Positions 7,933 to 16,760 of a stretch of DNA of 64,000 bases are shown piece after piece. The stretch lies in contig NZ_JATAAF010000001.1 of the NCBI RefSeq assembly GCF_030341905.1, positions 62,001 through 126,000 on the forward strand, given 5' to 3'. Source of the DNA: Porticoccus sp. W117 (GTDB taxonomy: Bacteria; Pseudomonadota; Gammaproteobacteria; Pseudomonadales; Porticoccaceae). Positions within the stretch are counted from its first letter, which is position 1, and every line of letters starts with the position of its first letter. A model generated the notes under the pieces. That model was not told the DNA's origin, did no database searches, and worked only from the letters and a program-made list of their open reading frames with translations. Position numbers and translations under genes: made by a program.

Positions 7933-9099
7933 TCACCCCACCATCGACAACATCACCCCCGCCGCTACCGCGGAACCAATCACACCGGCCACATTCGGCC
8001 CCATGGCATGCATCAACAGGAAGTTGTGAGGGTTAGCTTCCAGGCCCACCTTGTTGGACACCCGCGCTGCCATGGGCACAGCGGAAACACCGGCAGAGCC
8101 AATCAGTGGATTGATGGGGGTTTTGCCAAATTTGTTCATGGCTTTGGCCATCAGCACGCCACAGGCGGTGCCGATGCAGAAGGCCACCATACCCAGAGCC
8201 AGAATGCCGAGGGTTTCCCCGTTGAGGAATTTGTCGGCGCTCATTTTTGAGCCCACGCCCAGGCCCAGGAAGATAGTGACAATATTGATTAGCGCATTTT
8301 GGGTGGTATCGCTCAGGCGCGCCACCACGCCGCACTCTTTCATCAGGTTGCCAAAGCAGAACATGCCCAACAACGGCGCCGCACTGGGCAAGAACAACGC
8401 CACCAGCACCAACAGGGTCAGCGGGAAGACAATTTTTTCCGCTTTGGATACGTGACGCAGTTGTTCCATTTTGATCTGACGCTCTTGCGGGGTGGTGAGC
8501 GCTTTCATAATGGGTGGCTGGATAATGGGCACCAGTGCCATATAGGAATAGGCCGCTACCGCGATGGCTCCCAATAAATCTGGCGATAATTTACTGGTAA
8601 CAAAAATCGCTGTTGGCCCGTCGGCACCGCCGATAATGCCAATGGAAGCCGCATCTTGAATACTGAAATCAAAAATACCCGCCGCGCTTAACGCCACCGC
8701 GCCAATCACCGTTGTGAAAATACCGAACTGGGCCGCTGCCCCCAAAAACAGGGTTTTGGGGTTGGCAAGCATGGGGCCAAAGTCGGTCATGGCACCTACG
8801 CCCATAAAGATAATCAGCGGGAAGATGCCGGATTCAATGCCCACGTGGTAGATGTAGTACATCAAGCCGCCGGGGCTTTCCAGGTGACCCAGAGCGTCGT
8901 ACACCGGGGCCGCTTCAAAACCGGCGCCGGGAATATTGACCAGTACGGTACCAAAACCGATGGGCACCAACAGCAGCGGTTCAAAGCCTTTTTTGATGGC
9001 CAGAAACAGCAGACCCAGGCCCACCAGAATCATCACAAACTGGCCGCCGGAAAGTTGGGACAGGCCGGAGTCGGCCCACAAATTCAGCAGGGAGTCCAT
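7933..9099 (-). CDS. oadB: Sodium-translocating oxaloacetate decarboxylase beta subunit
   Basis: The 388-residue, very hydrophobic protein is the membrane subunit that decarboxylates carboxybiotin and couples it to sodium export. Diagnostic segments are [34 protein letters not shown] (the conserved sodium-site region with its aspartate), and [23 protein letters not shown] with [13 protein letters not shown] near the C-terminus. About ten membrane spans can be counted. The N-terminus is shorter than in some longer OadB proteins but begins normally at an ATG, and the gene is ten bases after oadA. With oadA and oadG it forms the complete pump. Confidence 0.95.
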   Translation of the reverse strand: MDSLLNLWADSGLSQLSGGQFVMILVGLGLLFLAIKKGFEPLLLVPIGFGTVLVNIPGAGFEAAPVYDALGHLESPGGLMYYIYHVGIESGIFPLIIFMGVGAMTDFGPMLANPKTLFLGAAAQFGIFTTVIGAVALSAAGIFDFSIQDAASIGIIGGADGPTAIFVTSKLSPDLLGAIAVAAYSYMALVPIIQPPIMKALTTPQERQIKMEQLRHVSKAEKIVFPLTLLVLVALFLPSAAPLLGMFCFGNLMKECGVVARLSDTTQNALINIVTIFLGLGVGSKMSADKFLNGETLGILALGMVAFCIGTACGVLMAKAMNKFGKTPINPLIGSAGVSAVPMAARVSNKVGLEANPHNFLLMHAMGPNVAGVIGSAVAAGVMLSMVG

Positions 9100-9109
9100 A
9101 TTTTACCCC

Positions 9110-10915
9110 CTACGCTATGGTGGCCAGAGTGGCACCAACGGCGACGGAGTCGCCCTCTGCCACTTTGACATCGCCAATGGTTCCTGCCCTGGGCGCAGAT
9201 ACCGCGGTCTCCATTTTCATGGCTTCCAAAATAATGATGTTCTGACCTTCTGCCACCTGCTGCCCTGGAGACACCAGCACTTTGAAGATGTTGCCCGCTA
9301 ACGGCGATGGCACCGGGTCGCCACCGGTAGCTACTGGGGCACTTGGGACGGCAGGCGCACTGCCAGCATCGGCACCACCGCTACCGCTAACCGGCACAAT
9401 GCCGTTGACATCACCACCGGCGTTAACAGTCACCGTGTAGTCCGTACCTTCCACAGTGACAGTGTAGATTTCTTCGCCACTGTCGGTGGTGGGTACATCT
9501 TTACCGGTAGGAACGGGCTCAAAAGCAGAAGCATCGCCGCGGTTTTGCAGAAATTTGAGGCCGATTTGCGGGAACAAGGCGTAGGTAAGTACGTCGTCGA
9601 TACGGTTATCGCCTCCCACCATTTCAATGCCTTTTTCGGCGGTCAGTTTTTCCACTTCTTCCGTGAGTTTATCCAGCTCCGGTTCCAACAGGTCAGCGGG
9701 ACGGCAGGTCACTGGCTCAGCGCCATCCAACACCTTGGCTTGCAGTTCGCTGTTTACCGGCGCCGGGGTAGCGCCGTACTCCCCTTTCAGAACCCCCTGG
9801 GTTTCTTTGGAGATAGATTTGTAGCGCTCACCGGTCAGTACGTTAAGCACCGACTGGGTGCCGACAATTTGCGAGGTGGGAGTTACCAGGGGAATAAAGC
9901 CCAGGTCTTCCCGCACTTTGGGGATTTCCGCCAGTACTTCGTCAAACTTGTCTTCCGCGCCCTGGTCGCGCAGCTGGTTTTCCATATTGGTGAGCATGCC
10001 GCCGGGCACTTGCGCCACCAGGATGCGCGAGTCTACCCCTTTCAGTGAGCCTTCAAACTTGGCGTATTTTTTCCGTACCTCACGGAAGTAAGCAGCGATG
10101 TCTTCCAGCGGCCCCAGTTCCAATCCGGTATCACGCTCGGTACCTTGCAGCATAGCCACCAGGGATTCCGTGGGGCTGTGGCCGTAGGTCATGGACATAG
10201 AGGAGATAGCGGTATCCACGTTATCAATACCCGCTTCGATGCACTTCAGGGCGGTGGCGGTAGAAAGGCCAGTGGTGGCATGGGCGTGCAGGTGCACTCG
10301 CAAATCCGTTTCTGTTTTCAAGCGCTTGACCAACTCCTCGCCCGTATAAGGCTTCAGCAGCCCGGCCATATCTTTAATGCAAATAGAATCAGCACCCATG
10401 TCCTCAATGCGCTTGGCCATTTCCATCCAGGTATCGATGGTATGAACCGGGCTCAAGGTATAAGAAAGCGTACCTTGGGCGTGCATACCTACTTTCTTCA
10501 CAGCTTTGAGGGCGGTTTCCAGGTTGCGCATATCGTTCATGGCGTCGAACACCCGGAACACATCCACGCCGTTAACGGCGCAACGCTCCACAAACTTTTC
10601 CACCACATCATCGGCGTAGTGGCGGTAGCCGAGAATATTCTGCCCCCGGAACAGCATTTGCTGCGGGGTATTAGGCATGGCTTTTTTCAGTTCGCGAATG
10701 CGCTCCCATGGGTCTTCCCCCAAGTAGCGAATGCAGGCGTCAAAGGTCGCTCCGCCCCAGGTTTCCAGTGACCAGAAACCCACCTGATCCAGCTTTTCGG
10801 CAATGGGCAACATATCGTCAATACGCAGCCGGGTGGCGAACAGGGATTGATGCGAGTCACGCAATACCACATCGGTAATGGAAACTGGATTGTTTGCAGA
10901 AGTCGCTTCGGACAT
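9110..10915 (-). CDS. oadA: Oxaloacetate decarboxylase alpha subunit (biotin enzyme)
   Basis: This 601-residue cytosolic subunit has an N-terminal TIM-barrel carboxyltransferase domain ([15 protein letters not shown] with the metal-binding aspartate, [24 protein letters not shown]), a conserved middle domain and a C-terminal biotinyl domain with the lysine acceptor in EAMKMET (lysine 567). An alanine-proline linker of about 40 residues joins the last two. It moves the carboxyl group from oxaloacetate to biotin; OadB then releases it. The pump links fermentative or anaplerotic metabolism to a sodium gradient, as expected in a marine organism. A pyruvate carboxylase B subunit is similar but lacks oadB and oadG as neighbours. 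Confidence 0.96.
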   Translation of the reverse strand: MSEATSANNPVSITDVVLRDSHQSLFATRLRIDDMLPIAEKLDQVGFWSLETWGGATFDACIRYLGEDPWERIRELKKAMPNTPQQMLFRGQNILGYRHYADDVVEKFVERCAVNGVDVFRVFDAMNDMRNLETALKAVKKVGMHAQGTLSYTLSPVHTIDTWMEMAKRIEDMGADSICIKDMAGLLKPYTGEELVKRLKTETDLRVHLHAHATTGLSTATALKCIEAGIDNVDTAISSMSMTYGHSPTESLVAMLQGTERDTGLELGPLEDIAAYFREVRKKYAKFEGSLKGVDSRILVAQVPGGMLTNMENQLRDQGAEDKFDEVLAEIPKVREDLGFIPLVTPTSQIVGTQSVLNVLTGERYKSISKETQGVLKGEYGATPAPVNSELQAKVLDGAEPVTCRPADLLEPELDKLTEEVEKLTAEKGIEMVGGDNRIDDVLTYALFPQIGLKFLQNRGDASAFEPVPTGKDVPTTDSGEEIYTVTVEGTDYTVTVNAGGDVNGIVPVSGSGGADAGSAPAVPSAPVATGGDPVPSPLAGNIFKVLVSPGQQVAEGQNIIILEAMKMETAVSAPRAGTIGDVKVAEGDSVAVGATLATIA

Positions 10916-10988
10916 AACGTGTTATTCCCCGGAAAGTGATTCAGTTGGTGCTTTTATAAGTGCTTTTAAAAGGTAAATTCTGTGAGGG

Positions 10989-11228
10989 CTAGTGGCGCCC
11001 GCGATGCTTATCCAGTGCCGCCTGGATAATCTGGACGACGCGTTTGTCCACTTGCCCCGCAGGTGCCACGACAGGCTCTGGTTCCGGCGCCACTTCTTCT
11101 GGAGACAATCGGTTTACCACTCGCGACATCACCGTGGTGGCCACCACCAGAATGGCAAGAAACACAAATACCGTGCCCATGCCCATCAGCATAAGGTTGG
11201 TTCCTTGCTGCAATAAGGAATCAGTCAT
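10989..11228 (-). CDS. oadG: Oxaloacetate decarboxylase gamma subunit
   Basis: The 79-residue protein has one N-terminal membrane span (residues 12-35, LMLMGMGTVFVFLAILVVATTVM), a proline-rich linker and a short histidine-containing tail (DKHRGRH). The tail is the family's zinc-binding end that contacts OadA. The ATG at 11226-11228 has a GGGG motif upstream; a longer frame upstream has no family similarity. It is the first gene of oadG-oadA-oadB, 73 bases before oadA. Confidence 0.92.
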   Translation of the reverse strand: MTDSLLQQGTNLMLMGMGTVFVFLAILVVATTVMSRVVNRLSPEEVAPEPEPVVAPAGQVDKRVVQIIQAALDKHRGRH

Positions 11229-11391
11229 AGTGGCCCCTTTTGTGGAATAGATTGTCGTTATAGGCGGAAAAAGGATTTGAATATAGCGGTAACAGGGGAG
11301 CGCTGGCAATCCCCTCTCCACTAAAGTCCAGAGCCGCCTTATCTAAATTTTAAAATTTCAATGACTTGCGGATAGCACAGTTCTTGACAGA

Positions 11392-11515
11392 GCCGTAGGG
11401 TGGATTAGCTGAAAGCGTAATCCACCAAGTGGTGACCACGCTCTCTGATTTAATTGCCAAAATTGACGTCTGGCTGGTGGATTACGCCGCTTTGCGGCTA
11501 ATCCACCCTACGGCA
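11392..11515. repeat. Inverted-repeat element (ccgtagggtggatta arms)
   Basis: The left arm begins ccgtagggtggattagc and continues to gcgtaatccacca (11393-11427). The right arm (11474-11514) is its inverse, ending gctaatccaccctacgg. About 45 bases of unrelated sequence lie between. A single-hairpin version occurs at 23951-23983, so this is a dispersed family. The stretch 11229-11605 between oadG and the next gene otherwise holds only the promoter side of oadG and a terminator. Confidence 0.8.
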
Positions 11516-11569
11516 ATAAGGGTGCTTCTAAAAATTGCTAGTGGCCTCTGACTACAGACTGGCAAACAA

Positions 11570-11595
11570 AAACCGGGCTGTTAAAAAGCCCGGTT
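11570..11595 (-). terminator. Intrinsic terminator after the M64 peptidase pair
   Basis: A ten-pair stem (aaaccgggct/agcccggttt) with a short loop is followed on the minus strand by a T-rich run (TTTGTTT), just past the small exported protein gene. Confidence 0.8.
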
Positions 11596-11605
11596 TGTTT
11601 GGATT

Positions 11606-12055
11606 TCACTGTAGAAAGCGGCTGAGGGGGATGGGGTCACTGTTGACATATTCGTCCGCTCTGTTGCTATCCGGGTAGGAAAGCTGCAGTGAGACAAGAT
11701 CGTCTGTATAGCCTGGGATGCGAATAAAGTACGTGCCCTTCGTCTCCACCAGATTTCGCTCGGCCAGGTTCTGGCGTTCTTCTTCACTCGCCAGCAGGCA
11801 GGCCTTAACGGCCAGAGCCGGGTAATCTACCTGGCCTGTGATTTCAATGCGCTGATTGGAATTCATCAGGTGGTAATCAATTTTCCGTCCCTGGCCAGGC
11901 CGCTGAAAATTCGGCGGGTAGTCTTGTTCCAACAGCCAGGCATCCACTACCTGGTGCTGCTCGCCATCAACCACCACCTTGACCATCAATGTCTGCGCCA
12001 GGCTAACCGGTGCACACAAAACAAGCACGACTGCCAGCAAGTAACGATTTTTCAT
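11606..12055 (-). CDS. Small exported protein of unknown function, partner of the M64 peptidase
   Basis: I do not recognise this 149-residue protein. It has a clear signal peptide (MKNRYLLAVVLVLCAPVSLAQ, cleavage after AQ). The mature part is soluble and beta-rich, with several acidic patches and a single cysteine (VKACLLAS). The ATG at 12053-12055 is preferred because AGGAG lies six bases upstream; an ATG six bases earlier sits directly on the AGGAG. It begins nine bases after the stop of the peptidase gene upstream and shares its terminator, so the two are almost certainly co-transcribed. An accessory or inhibitor role toward the peptidase is possible but not shown. Confidence 0.65.
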   Translation of the reverse strand: MKNRYLLAVVLVLCAPVSLAQTLMVKVVVDGEQHQVVDAWLLEQDYPPNFQRPGQGRKIDYHLMNSNQRIEITGQVDYPALAVKACLLASEEERQNLAERNLVETKGTYFIRIPGYTDDLVSLQLSYPDSNRADEYVNSDPIPLSRFLQ

Positions 12056-12064
12056 TGTCATCTC

Positions 12065-13810
12065 CTATTGAACGGTTACCGACCAGGTGTGGCTGTGTTC
12101 AGAAACATTTTGGCTGTCTTTGCGAATCAGCCCGGTGGCATCTTTCACCACCACTCTGACGGTGTAGCTGGTAGCGGGTGGATTGGCAACATCAAGAGAC
12201 AACATCTGTTGACCACCATCTGGCTGTAACTGATCGTTGATGTACCAGCTGATAGTCGACAAATTGCCATCGAACAGGGTCTCAATAGAGAATCTCGCTG
12301 TGCTACCGGTAGCCTGAACGACGTTTTCCTGACCGGGTGTCACACTGATAAAACCAGCGGCAACGGCGTTTACACTCAATGCCCAGGCCTCTGCATTCAC
12401 TGGCCCAAACGGTGAACCCAGATCCCGCATGACCGATGTATCCAGTGGCCGGTAATAATCCTTTTCACGGTAATAGGCGCCTTCAAACAGGCCGACACCG
12501 GTTTGCCCCGGTTGGGTGGGTACCGCCGACAGATCATCAATCCAATGGCGCCATTTGAGGGTGTTCACATCCGTATTGGTGGTGACGTTGACCTGAGATG
12601 GCTCAACCACATTGGTGTCGGTAGAGCCGTAGGAATATTCATCCGCCAGCCCGGCAAAGGAATGTCCCAGCTCGTGAATGGCAATATCACCGGCTGAATC
12701 AGCCAGAGAAAACGTCGCCGCCGGGCCACCGCTGCCTCCGTAGGTGGGCGAATTGACGATTACCGCAATCTGGTCGTACTGAGGCACCAGGCGCGCAGTA
12801 ACATCAACCACCCTGGCCGTATTCAAGCAAATCAGGCGGGCAATGTTATTGCACTGGAAGTGGCTATCAAACACCGTACTCACCGACACCCCGTCATTGG
12901 GAAAGTCACTGCCAGGCTCTTCGGAGACCGATTCAATCAAATGAACATTCCATATCTTGCCGTGAACCTTGATCGTATCTTCCTGCAAAAAGTGGTTCAT
13001 AAACTCTGTAGCGGCGCGGCGAAAATCACCCAGCTCACTGGCGGTAAAACCCTCTGCCAGCAGCACCAGATCGACACCCTTGCCATCACTGCGGCCGCGA
13101 AGGTTAGAGGTGGCAAATCGGGGCATCAAATGGATGGTCACAGTGGCACTGGCGGTTAGTCGATCATTGTCCGTCACAGTCACTTCCAGGGTCGCCTGCT
13201 GGTGAACAGGTACATTCGGTGCCGTAATAGTAAGATTTTCTGTGGTTGCCTCATCCACGCCCAGATCAGCACCGGACAATTGCTTCCACTGGTAACTGGC
13301 GATTTGGCCGTCCGGGTCACTGGCAGAAAGATGCAGTTGCGCACTGTTGCCGGTTATCAGATTAATGTTGTTTTGCACGAAGCCGACCTGTGGCGGCAGC
13401 TGTGTTGCCCGTGGCCTCACTGTTACCGTGGCTTCAGCCGCCTGACTGCTGGCGCCGTCGTCATCTTTTACCACCAACTGGATCACCAAACTTTGCTCTC
13501 TGCTGACCTGCGGTGCGGTCAACTTGATGGTTGGCTGATTCACAGACACCATGTTAATGGCCGGGCCAGATTTGCGGGACCACAGATATTCCGTCACTCT
13601 CCCATCGCTGTCACTGGCGCTGGCGGTTAAGGTGAATTCGTCCCCTGCGGTGACACTGAGCCCGGAGCTTTGCATCGACACCACAGGTGCCTGGTTGGGA
13701 GCAACAGGTGGTGTAATGGGCGCTGGGTCGGAACCGCCCCCGCCGCAGCCAACAAGCAGACTGGCCAAAAAAGCCATACAAAAGCAGCGCTTTATCATTC
13801 GGTATTCCAT
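12065..13810 (-). CDS. M64 (IgA peptidase-type) zinc metallopeptidase lipoprotein with Ig-like domains
   Basis: The protein starts with a lipoprotein signal (FLASLLVGC then GGGGS), so it is probably anchored to the outer membrane. Two PKD/cadherin-like beta domains follow (about residues 40-215; ASDSDGRVTEYLW and ASDPDGQIASYQW mark equivalent strands). The peptidase domain carries HELGHSFAGLADEY near residue 375, the HExxH zinc motif with the downstream aspartate/glutamate region of family M64. A further Ig-like segment ends the chain. The family was named from an IgA-cleaving enzyme, but environmental members have unknown targets. ATG codons at 13810 and 13798 are both plausible starts. The gene probably forms an operon with the small exported protein downstream. 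Confidence 0.85.
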   Translation of the reverse strand: MEYRMIKRCFCMAFLASLLVGCGGGGSDPAPITPPVAPNQAPVVSMQSSGLSVTAGDEFTLTASASDSDGRVTEYLWSRKSGPAINMVSVNQPTIKLTAPQVSREQSLVIQLVVKDDDGASSQAAEATVTVRPRATQLPPQVGFVQNNINLITGNSAQLHLSASDPDGQIASYQWKQLSGADLGVDEATTENLTITAPNVPVHQQATLEVTVTDNDRLTASATVTIHLMPRFATSNLRGRSDGKGVDLVLLAEGFTASELGDFRRAATEFMNHFLQEDTIKVHGKIWNVHLIESVSEEPGSDFPNDGVSVSTVFDSHFQCNNIARLICLNTARVVDVTARLVPQYDQIAVIVNSPTYGGSGGPAATFSLADSAGDIAIHELGHSFAGLADEYSYGSTDTNVVEPSQVNVTTNTDVNTLKWRHWIDDLSAVPTQPGQTGVGLFEGAYYREKDYYRPLDTSVMRDLGSPFGPVNAEAWALSVNAVAAGFISVTPGQENVVQATGSTARFSIETLFDGNLSTISWYINDQLQPDGGQQMLSLDVANPPATSYTVRVVVKDATGLIRKDSQNVSEHSHTWSVTVQ

Positions 13811-14011
13811 ATCTTCAACCTTGAAAACAACAACCCCTTTAAAAGGCACACAAGCCCATTAGTTGACTTGGGCCACTCCTGATTTTGAACATTGACCGAT
13901 AGACGCTTGAGCCCACTCGTCCCTCAACTCCTAACGCTATATTTAGCCAACGAAAAGCCCTACAATGCAGGCCTTTTTCACCCACCAAACTGGCCGACTT
14001 TCCCACACAGC

Positions 14012-15748
14012 ATGAGCATCAAACAGCAACTTTCCCAGCGCATTCAGGCGGCCATGGCAGCCTGTGACATTCCCGCCGAATGCGGTGCCAACATCACTCG
14101 CAGCACCAAACCGGAGTTTGGCGATTTTCAAGCCAACGGTGTGCTGGCTGCTGCCAAGCGCCTTAAAACTAACCCGCGCGAGTTGGCCCAGCGAGTGCTG
14201 GATGGGCTGGACATTAGCGATATAGCGTCAAAAGTAGAGCTGGCTGGGCCAGGCTTTATCAATATTCATCTGAGCGATGAATTCCTGGGCAATCAGCTGA
14301 ACGCTCTGTCCGGAGACGATCGCCTGGGTATCGCTGAGCAAACGCCACAGACTGTGGTGGTGGATTACTCAGCCCCCAACCTGGCAAAAGAGATGCACGT
14401 GGGCCACCTGCGTAGCACCATTATTGGCGACGCCGTGGTGCGCGCTCTGGAGTTTTTGGGCCACAAAGTGATTCGCCAAAATCACATGGGCGACTGGGGC
14501 ACTCAGTTTGGTATGTTGATTGCCGAACTGGAAGAACAACTGGGTGAAGGCGAACAGGCGGAACTGGCCCTGAAAGACCTGGAAAGTTTTTACCAGCAGT
14601 CAAAAAAACATTTTGATGACGACGAAGCCTTTGCCCAGAAAGCTCGTGATTACGTGGTCAAGCTGCAAAGCGGTGACGCTCACTGTCTGGCTCTGTGGCA
14701 GCAGTTTATCGATATCTCTGTGCAACACAGCGAAGAAATTTATCGAGCCCTGAACGTCACCCTCAGCCACGACCACATTAAACCGGAAAGTGCCTACAAC
14801 GACGCTTTGGCCGGTGTGATTGAAACTCTGGAAGAAAAAGGCCTGGCGGTGGATGACGACGGCGCCAAGGTGGTTTTTCTGGAAGAGCTGGCGGACAAGA
14901 ACGGCAATCCCAGCCCGATGATTGTGCAAAAATCCGGCGGCGGCTATCTGTACGCCACTACGGATCTGGCGGCGCTGGATTACCGCTGCAACCAGCTCAA
15001 TGCCGACCGTATTTTGCTGTTTATCGACGCCCGCCAATCCCTTCACATGAAGCAAGTAATTACCGCTGGCCGCAAAGCGGGATTTGCCAGCGAGCAGGTA
15101 AGTTTTGAGCACCACCCTTTTGGCACCATGATGGGCGCTGATGGCAAACCCTTTAAAACTCGCTCTGGGGGCACTGTTAAGTTAGCGGATTTGTTGGTAG
15201 AAGCGGTAGAACGTGCCGACAAACTGGTGGTAGAAAAGAATCCAGACATGCTTGCCGAACTGCGTGAGGAAGTAGCTCGCAAGGTAGGTATTGGCGCGGT
15301 GAAGTACGCCGACCTCAGTAAAACCCGCACCAATGATTACATCTTCAGCTGGGACAGTATGCTCAGTTTTGAGGGTAACACTGCACCCTACTTGCAGTAC
15401 GCTTACGCTCGCATTAACAGCATCTTCCGCAAGGCTGGCATCAACGCTGAAACGTTAAGCGGTGCTATTGGAATTAATGCTCCCCAGGAAAAAGCCCTGG
15501 CATTAAAACTGCTGCAGTTTGGTGAAGCCGTTGAGCAAGTGGCTGTTGAAGCCTATCCCCACGTACTCTGTAACTACCTCTACGAACTGGCCAGCCAGTA
15601 TATGAGCTTCTACGAACACTGCCCGGTACTGCGCAGCGATGTGGATGAAGCGACCCGCAACAGCCGCCTGCTGCTGTGCAAGCAAACCGCCACAACACTG
15701 GCGAAAGGGCTGGATTTGCTGGGTATTGAGGTGATGGAGCAAATGTGA
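14012..15748 (+). CDS. argS: Arginyl-tRNA synthetase
   Basis: This 578-residue class I synthetase has the N-terminal tRNA-recognition domain, the HIGH signature as HVGH in [20 protein letters not shown], the catalytic [11 protein letters not shown] block and the C-terminal anticodon-binding DALR domain. As in most ArgRS the KMSKS loop is degenerate (around [13 protein letters not shown]). It charges tRNA-Arg with arginine. The frame is open further upstream, but family alignment places the start at the ATG at 14012. It appears monocistronic and ends before a hairpin repeat. Confidence 0.97.
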   Translation: MSIKQQLSQRIQAAMAACDIPAECGANITRSTKPEFGDFQANGVLAAAKRLKTNPRELAQRVLDGLDISDIASKVELAGPGFINIHLSDEFLGNQLNALSGDDRLGIAEQTPQTVVVDYSAPNLAKEMHVGHLRSTIIGDAVVRALEFLGHKVIRQNHMGDWGTQFGMLIAELEEQLGEGEQAELALKDLESFYQQSKKHFDDDEAFAQKARDYVVKLQSGDAHCLALWQQFIDISVQHSEEIYRALNVTLSHDHIKPESAYNDALAGVIETLEEKGLAVDDDGAKVVFLEELADKNGNPSPMIVQKSGGGYLYATTDLAALDYRCNQLNADRILLFIDARQSLHMKQVITAGRKAGFASEQVSFEHHPFGTMMGADGKPFKTRSGGTVKLADLLVEAVERADKLVVEKNPDMLAELREEVARKVGIGAVKYADLSKTRTNDYIFSWDSMLSFEGNTAPYLQYAYARINSIFRKAGINAETLSGAIGINAPQEKALALKLLQFGEAVEQVAVEAYPHVLCNYLYELASQYMSFYEHCPVLRSDVDEATRNSRLLLCKQTATTLAKGLDLLGIEVMEQM

Positions 15749-15751
15749 ATA

Positions 15752-15816
15752 CGTGAGATGGGAGACGAGAGACGAGCCACTTTTCCATCTCTCATCTTTC
15801 ATCTCCCATCTGACGT
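15752..15816. repeat. Inverted repeat, gagatgggagacgag family (copy 1)
   Basis: The left arm reads acgtgagatgggagacgaga and the right arm the near inverse (ctctcatctttcatctccca then tctgacgt), with a short centre. It lies between the convergent ends of argS and a small minus-strand gene, where it could terminate both. A second copy lies at 19581-19676. Confidence 0.75.
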
Positions 15817-16079
15817 TATTGCAGCAACTCATGATCCTCTGGCAGCTGCCGGGATATCCACAGCGCCAGCTTGTGCTTCATATTGCGCTCGTCTTCGTGT
15901 TGCTTTGGCAGAGGCTGCAGCAGTTTGTCGTGCACCAGCAAGCGGTAGATGTATTCAATTTTATCGTGGGCGGAATCGGTGGCTTCAAACTTGGCGACGC
16001 CGCGTTTCTCCGCATAAATAATGCCTACACGAATCGCTTCTTTCACCAGCTGGTTTTCGTTTTTTATTTTTTTAAGCAC
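15816..16079 (-). CDS. Small conserved protein (DUF5062-like), coupled to the macrodomain gene
   Basis: The 87-residue soluble, mostly helical protein has the blocks KNENQLVKEAIRVGIIYAEK, KIEYIYRLLVHDKL and MKHKLALWISRQLP. From memory these resemble the DUF5062 family of gammaproteobacteria, whose function is unknown. The GTG at 16077-16079 has GGGAG six bases upstream, and its first codons overlap the macrodomain stop (GTGCTTAA), so the two are translationally coupled. A GTG 15 bases earlier is an alternative start. Confidence 0.65.
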   Translation of the reverse strand: MLKKIKNENQLVKEAIRVGIIYAEKRGVAKFEATDSAHDKIEYIYRLLVHDKLLQPLPKQHEDERNMKHKLALWISRQLPEDHELLQ

Positions 16080-16611
16080 TTCCTTCTCCCTCACTGCCAC
16101 CCTGGGGCACATGCAGTTTTTGGCGGTAACGTTCTGCCATGGCTTCGTCAAAGCAGCAAAATACCACATCTTCCAGGTTCTCATTGCTGGCCAGTGCCTT
16201 TACTGTCTCGCGCACGGCGATATCAACGGCCTGGTCAGGGGGGAAGCGATACACTCCGCAACTGATAGCGGGAAAGGCGATGCTTTGAAATTGCTCCGCA
16301 GCGGCCATGGTCATGGCATTGCGGTAACAGCTGGCCAACAAGTCGGCTTCGCCGTGATCACCACCCTGCCAGATGGGCCCAACCGCATGGAGCACATAGC
16401 GGGCGGGCAATTCAAAACCGTGGGTCATTTTTACTTGCCCGGTCGGGCAGCCATTCAGTGTCAGGCAGGCTTCCATCAATTGAGGGCCTGCAGCTCGATG
16501 TATGGCGCCATCCACGCCGCCACCACCGTTCAAGGCACTGTTGGCGGCATTAACGATGGCATCTACAGCAAGCTGGGTAATATCGCCCTGGTAAACCCGA
16601 ATCCGGTGCAT
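16072..16611 (-). CDS. Macro domain protein (O-acetyl-ADP-ribose / ADP-ribosyl hydrolase type)
   Basis: The 179-residue product is a single macrodomain of the YmdB/MacroD type: VNAANSALNGGGGVDGAIHRAAG forms the ADP-ribose pocket, followed by FELPARYVLHAVGP and the FPAISCGVYRFPP loop. Such enzymes hydrolyse O-acetyl-ADP-ribose or remove ADP-ribose from proteins or nucleic acids. The ATG at 16609-16611 has GAGGAG six bases upstream and is preferred to the ATG 21 bases earlier. The gene is coupled to the small DUF5062-like protein downstream and follows a REP element. Confidence 0.9.
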   Translation of the reverse strand: MHRIRVYQGDITQLAVDAIVNAANSALNGGGGVDGAIHRAAGPQLMEACLTLNGCPTGQVKMTHGFELPARYVLHAVGPIWQGGDHGEADLLASCYRNAMTMAAAEQFQSIAFPAISCGVYRFPPDQAVDIAVRETVKALASNENLEDVVFCCFDEAMAERYRQKLHVPQGGSEGEGSA

Positions 16612-16664
16612 GGCAAACTCCTCTTTTGCCATGAGTATAGGCGTTTTTTTCGACCTGGGCCCAC

Positions 16665-16760
16665 TCGTCATCGCGAGGAACGCAGTGACGCGGCGATCTC
16701 ATGCCATATGCCCATGAATCAGGAGATTGCCGCGTCGCCTTCGGCTCCTCGCAATGACGA
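16665..16760. repeat. REP-like palindrome, cgtcatcgcgagg family (copy 1)
   Basis: A roughly 96-base imperfect palindrome starts tcgtcatcgcgagg and ends cctcgcaatgacga, with ggcgatct and agattgcc as inner arms. The same design occurs at 21934-22031 and a half copy at about 28470-28492. Its right half encodes the last residues of the adjacent ABC-F protein. Confidence 0.85.

Noticed and set aside
11392-11515. Inverted repeat as insertion-sequence ends around a lost transposase
   Set aside because: Only about 45 bases lie between the arms, with no transposase remnant or clear target duplication; a dispersed hairpin repeat is simpler.
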